Of a stretch of 64,000 nucleotides of DNA, positions 62,711 to 64,000 are shown in pieces (positions within the stretch are counted from its first letter, which is position 1; each line of letters starts with the position of its first letter). The position numbers and the translations under genes are program-made. Source of the DNA: Aphelocoma coerulescens (Eukaryota; Chordata; Aves; Passeriformes; Corvidae). The notes beneath the pieces were generated by a model, which was not told the DNA's origin, did not search any database, and saw nothing but the letters and a program-made list of their open reading frames with translations. The stretch spans positions 682,001 to 746,000 of the forward strand of contig NW_027184084.1 of assembly GCF_041296385.1 (NCBI RefSeq), read 5' to 3'.

Positions 62711-64000
62711 GGGGGCCCTGCCGCTAACCAGGGAGAGGCACGGGAGAACCGGGTTTTTTGGACAGTGTGGATTCGATTGCCTGGCACATCAGACTCACAG
62801 AAATATGAAGCGTTGGTTGATACTGGTGTGCAGTGTACTCTGATGCCATTGAGACGTGGGGGCAGAACCTGTTTCTTCTGCTGGGGTGACCGGGGGATCA
62901 CAGCAGTTGACCCTTTTGGAAGCCAAGGTGAGCCTGACTGGGAAGGAGTGGCAGAAACATCCGATTGTGACCGGCCCAGAGGCCCCGTGTATTCTGGGCA
63001 TAGACTTCCTCCGGAATGGCTATTGCAAAGACTCAAAAGGACTCAGGTGGGCGTTTGGGATTGCTGCTGTGGAGGCAGAGGGCATTAGGCAATTGAGCAC
63101 CCTGCCTGGACTATCAGAGAATCCTTCTGCAGTTGGACTCCTTAAGGTAGAAGAGCAATGAGTGCCAATTGCCACCTCGACAGTGCACCGCCTGCAGTAT
63201 CGGACTAATCAGGATGCTGTGATCCCTATCCACAAGATGATCTGTGAGCTAGAGAGCCAAGGGGTGGTCAGCAAGACCCACTCACCCGTCAACAGCCCCA
63301 TGTGGCCTGTGCGCAAGTCCTAAGGAGAATGGAGATTGACAGTGGACTATCGCAGTTTAAATGAAGTGACTCCACCATTGAGCGCTGCTGTGCCAGACAT
63401 GTTGGAGCTCCAGTATGAGCTGGAGTCCAAAGCAGAGAAGTGGTATGCCACTATTGACATTGCCAATGCATTTTTCTCCATTCCTCTGGCAGCAGAATGC
63501 AGGCCTCAGTTTGCCTTCACCTGGAGGGGTGTGCAATACACCTGGAACCGACTGCCCCAGGGAGGGAAGCACAGTCCCACCATCTGCCATGAACTGATCC
63601 AGACTGCACTAGAAAAGGGTGAGGCTCCAGAACATCTGCAGTACATCAATGACATGATTGTGTGGGGGAACACAGCATCGAAGGTATTTGGGAAAGGAGA
63701 AAACATCATCCCGGTTCTCCTGGAGGCCAGCTTCGCCATCAAGAAGAGCAAAGTCAAGGGACCTGCCCAGGAGATCCAGTTCCTGGGGGTAAAGTGGCAA
63801 GGCGGAAGGTGTCAGATTCCCACTGAGGTCATCAATAAGATCACTGCAATGTCTCCACTGACCAACAAAAAGGAAACACAAGCTTTCCTAGGTGCCATAG
63901 GCTTTTGGAGGATGCATATTCCTGAGTATAGCCAGATTGTGAGTCCTTTCTACCTGGTTACCTGCAAGAAGAACGATTTCCACTGGGGCCCTGAACAGCA
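62711..64000 (+). pseudogene. pol: Protease-RT of ERVL-type provirus #3, incomplete
   Basis: The protease active site reads DTGVQ instead of DTGAQ (about 62819-62833). The RT reaches its catalytic box, where YIDD has become YINDM (about 63643-63657), both inactivating. Stops include TGA at 63159-63161 and TAA at 63321-63323. The sequence continues past the window. Confidence 0.85.

Larger units (their letters stand above)
60750..64000 (+). mobile_element. ERVL-type provirus #3, broken, running off the window
   Basis: It begins at its PBS without an LTR. gag (60812-62710) and protease-RT (62711-64000 and beyond) follow the layout of #1 but with many stops and frameshifts. It ends at the window edge inside RT. 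Confidence 0.88.

Overview
This window looks like a gene-poor, repeat-saturated stretch of a bird genome, most likely a songbird. I see no single-copy host gene. Nearly every interpretable base belongs to an endogenous retrovirus (ERV), a solo LTR, a CR1 LINE 3' end (1810-2216) or simple repeat. CR1, several ERV classes and repeated nesting fit an avian W chromosome or a similar heterochromatic region, but the chromosome assignment is inference.

The most unusual content is a short LTR element (about 2.2-2.3 kb) that carries a captured, intronless Y-box cold-shock domain gene. There are two separate integrations: 7807-10120 (target-site duplication, TSD, ctgcaa; ORF of 234 codons) and 52670-54878 (TSD gggttc; two LTRs differing at about two bases; ORF of about 442 codons from its first ATG). 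A solo LTR of the same family lies at 13527-13806 (TSD aataac). In the younger copy a retroviral matrix-like region is joined in frame to the cold-shock domain and a Pro/Phe-rich tail. No pol is present, so the element must be mobilised in trans.

Layout. 1-16000: older debris. This comprises LTR fragments of at least six families, an ERVL-like pol fragment, CR1, and a degraded minus-strand class I ERV (LTR 4117, env TM 4470-4940, pol 6090-7800, gag 10380-12095) invaded by other LTRs and by Y-box element 1. A TTTC microsatellite of about 460 bp lies at 14804-15266. 16010-32759: a minus-strand ERVL-type LTR and gag start, then an unassigned plus-strand gag (16969-17314 and 24573-26404) split by a nearly intact ERVL-type provirus (17315-24568, '#1'), then more LTR debris and the 5' part of another provirus (LTR 30853-31408, gag from 31494).

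32760-55327 is one class I (ERV1) provirus, minus strand, with 4-bp TSD ccaa, inserted in that last gag and itself hit repeatedly. Inside it are a betaretrovirus-like ERVK (33581-38474); a solo LTR (41270-48970) that is split by ERVL-type provirus #2 (41327-48610, TSD ctcat); and a solo LTR of 1.3 kb (51679-55202, TSD gtctt) that is split by Y-box element 2. 55328-64000: the far side of the host gag, a minus-strand ERVL-type 3' LTR, a broken ERVL-type pol (56915-60743) carrying two solo-LTR insertions, and a third ERVL-type gag-pol (60750 to beyond the end) fused to it at the primer binding site.

In ERVL-type copies #1 and #2 gag and pol share one reading frame, separated by a UAG that sits in a perfect 9-bp hairpin. 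This suggests stop-codon readthrough. All viral genes are endogenous copies; most carry stops, frameshifts or deletions, noted individually.
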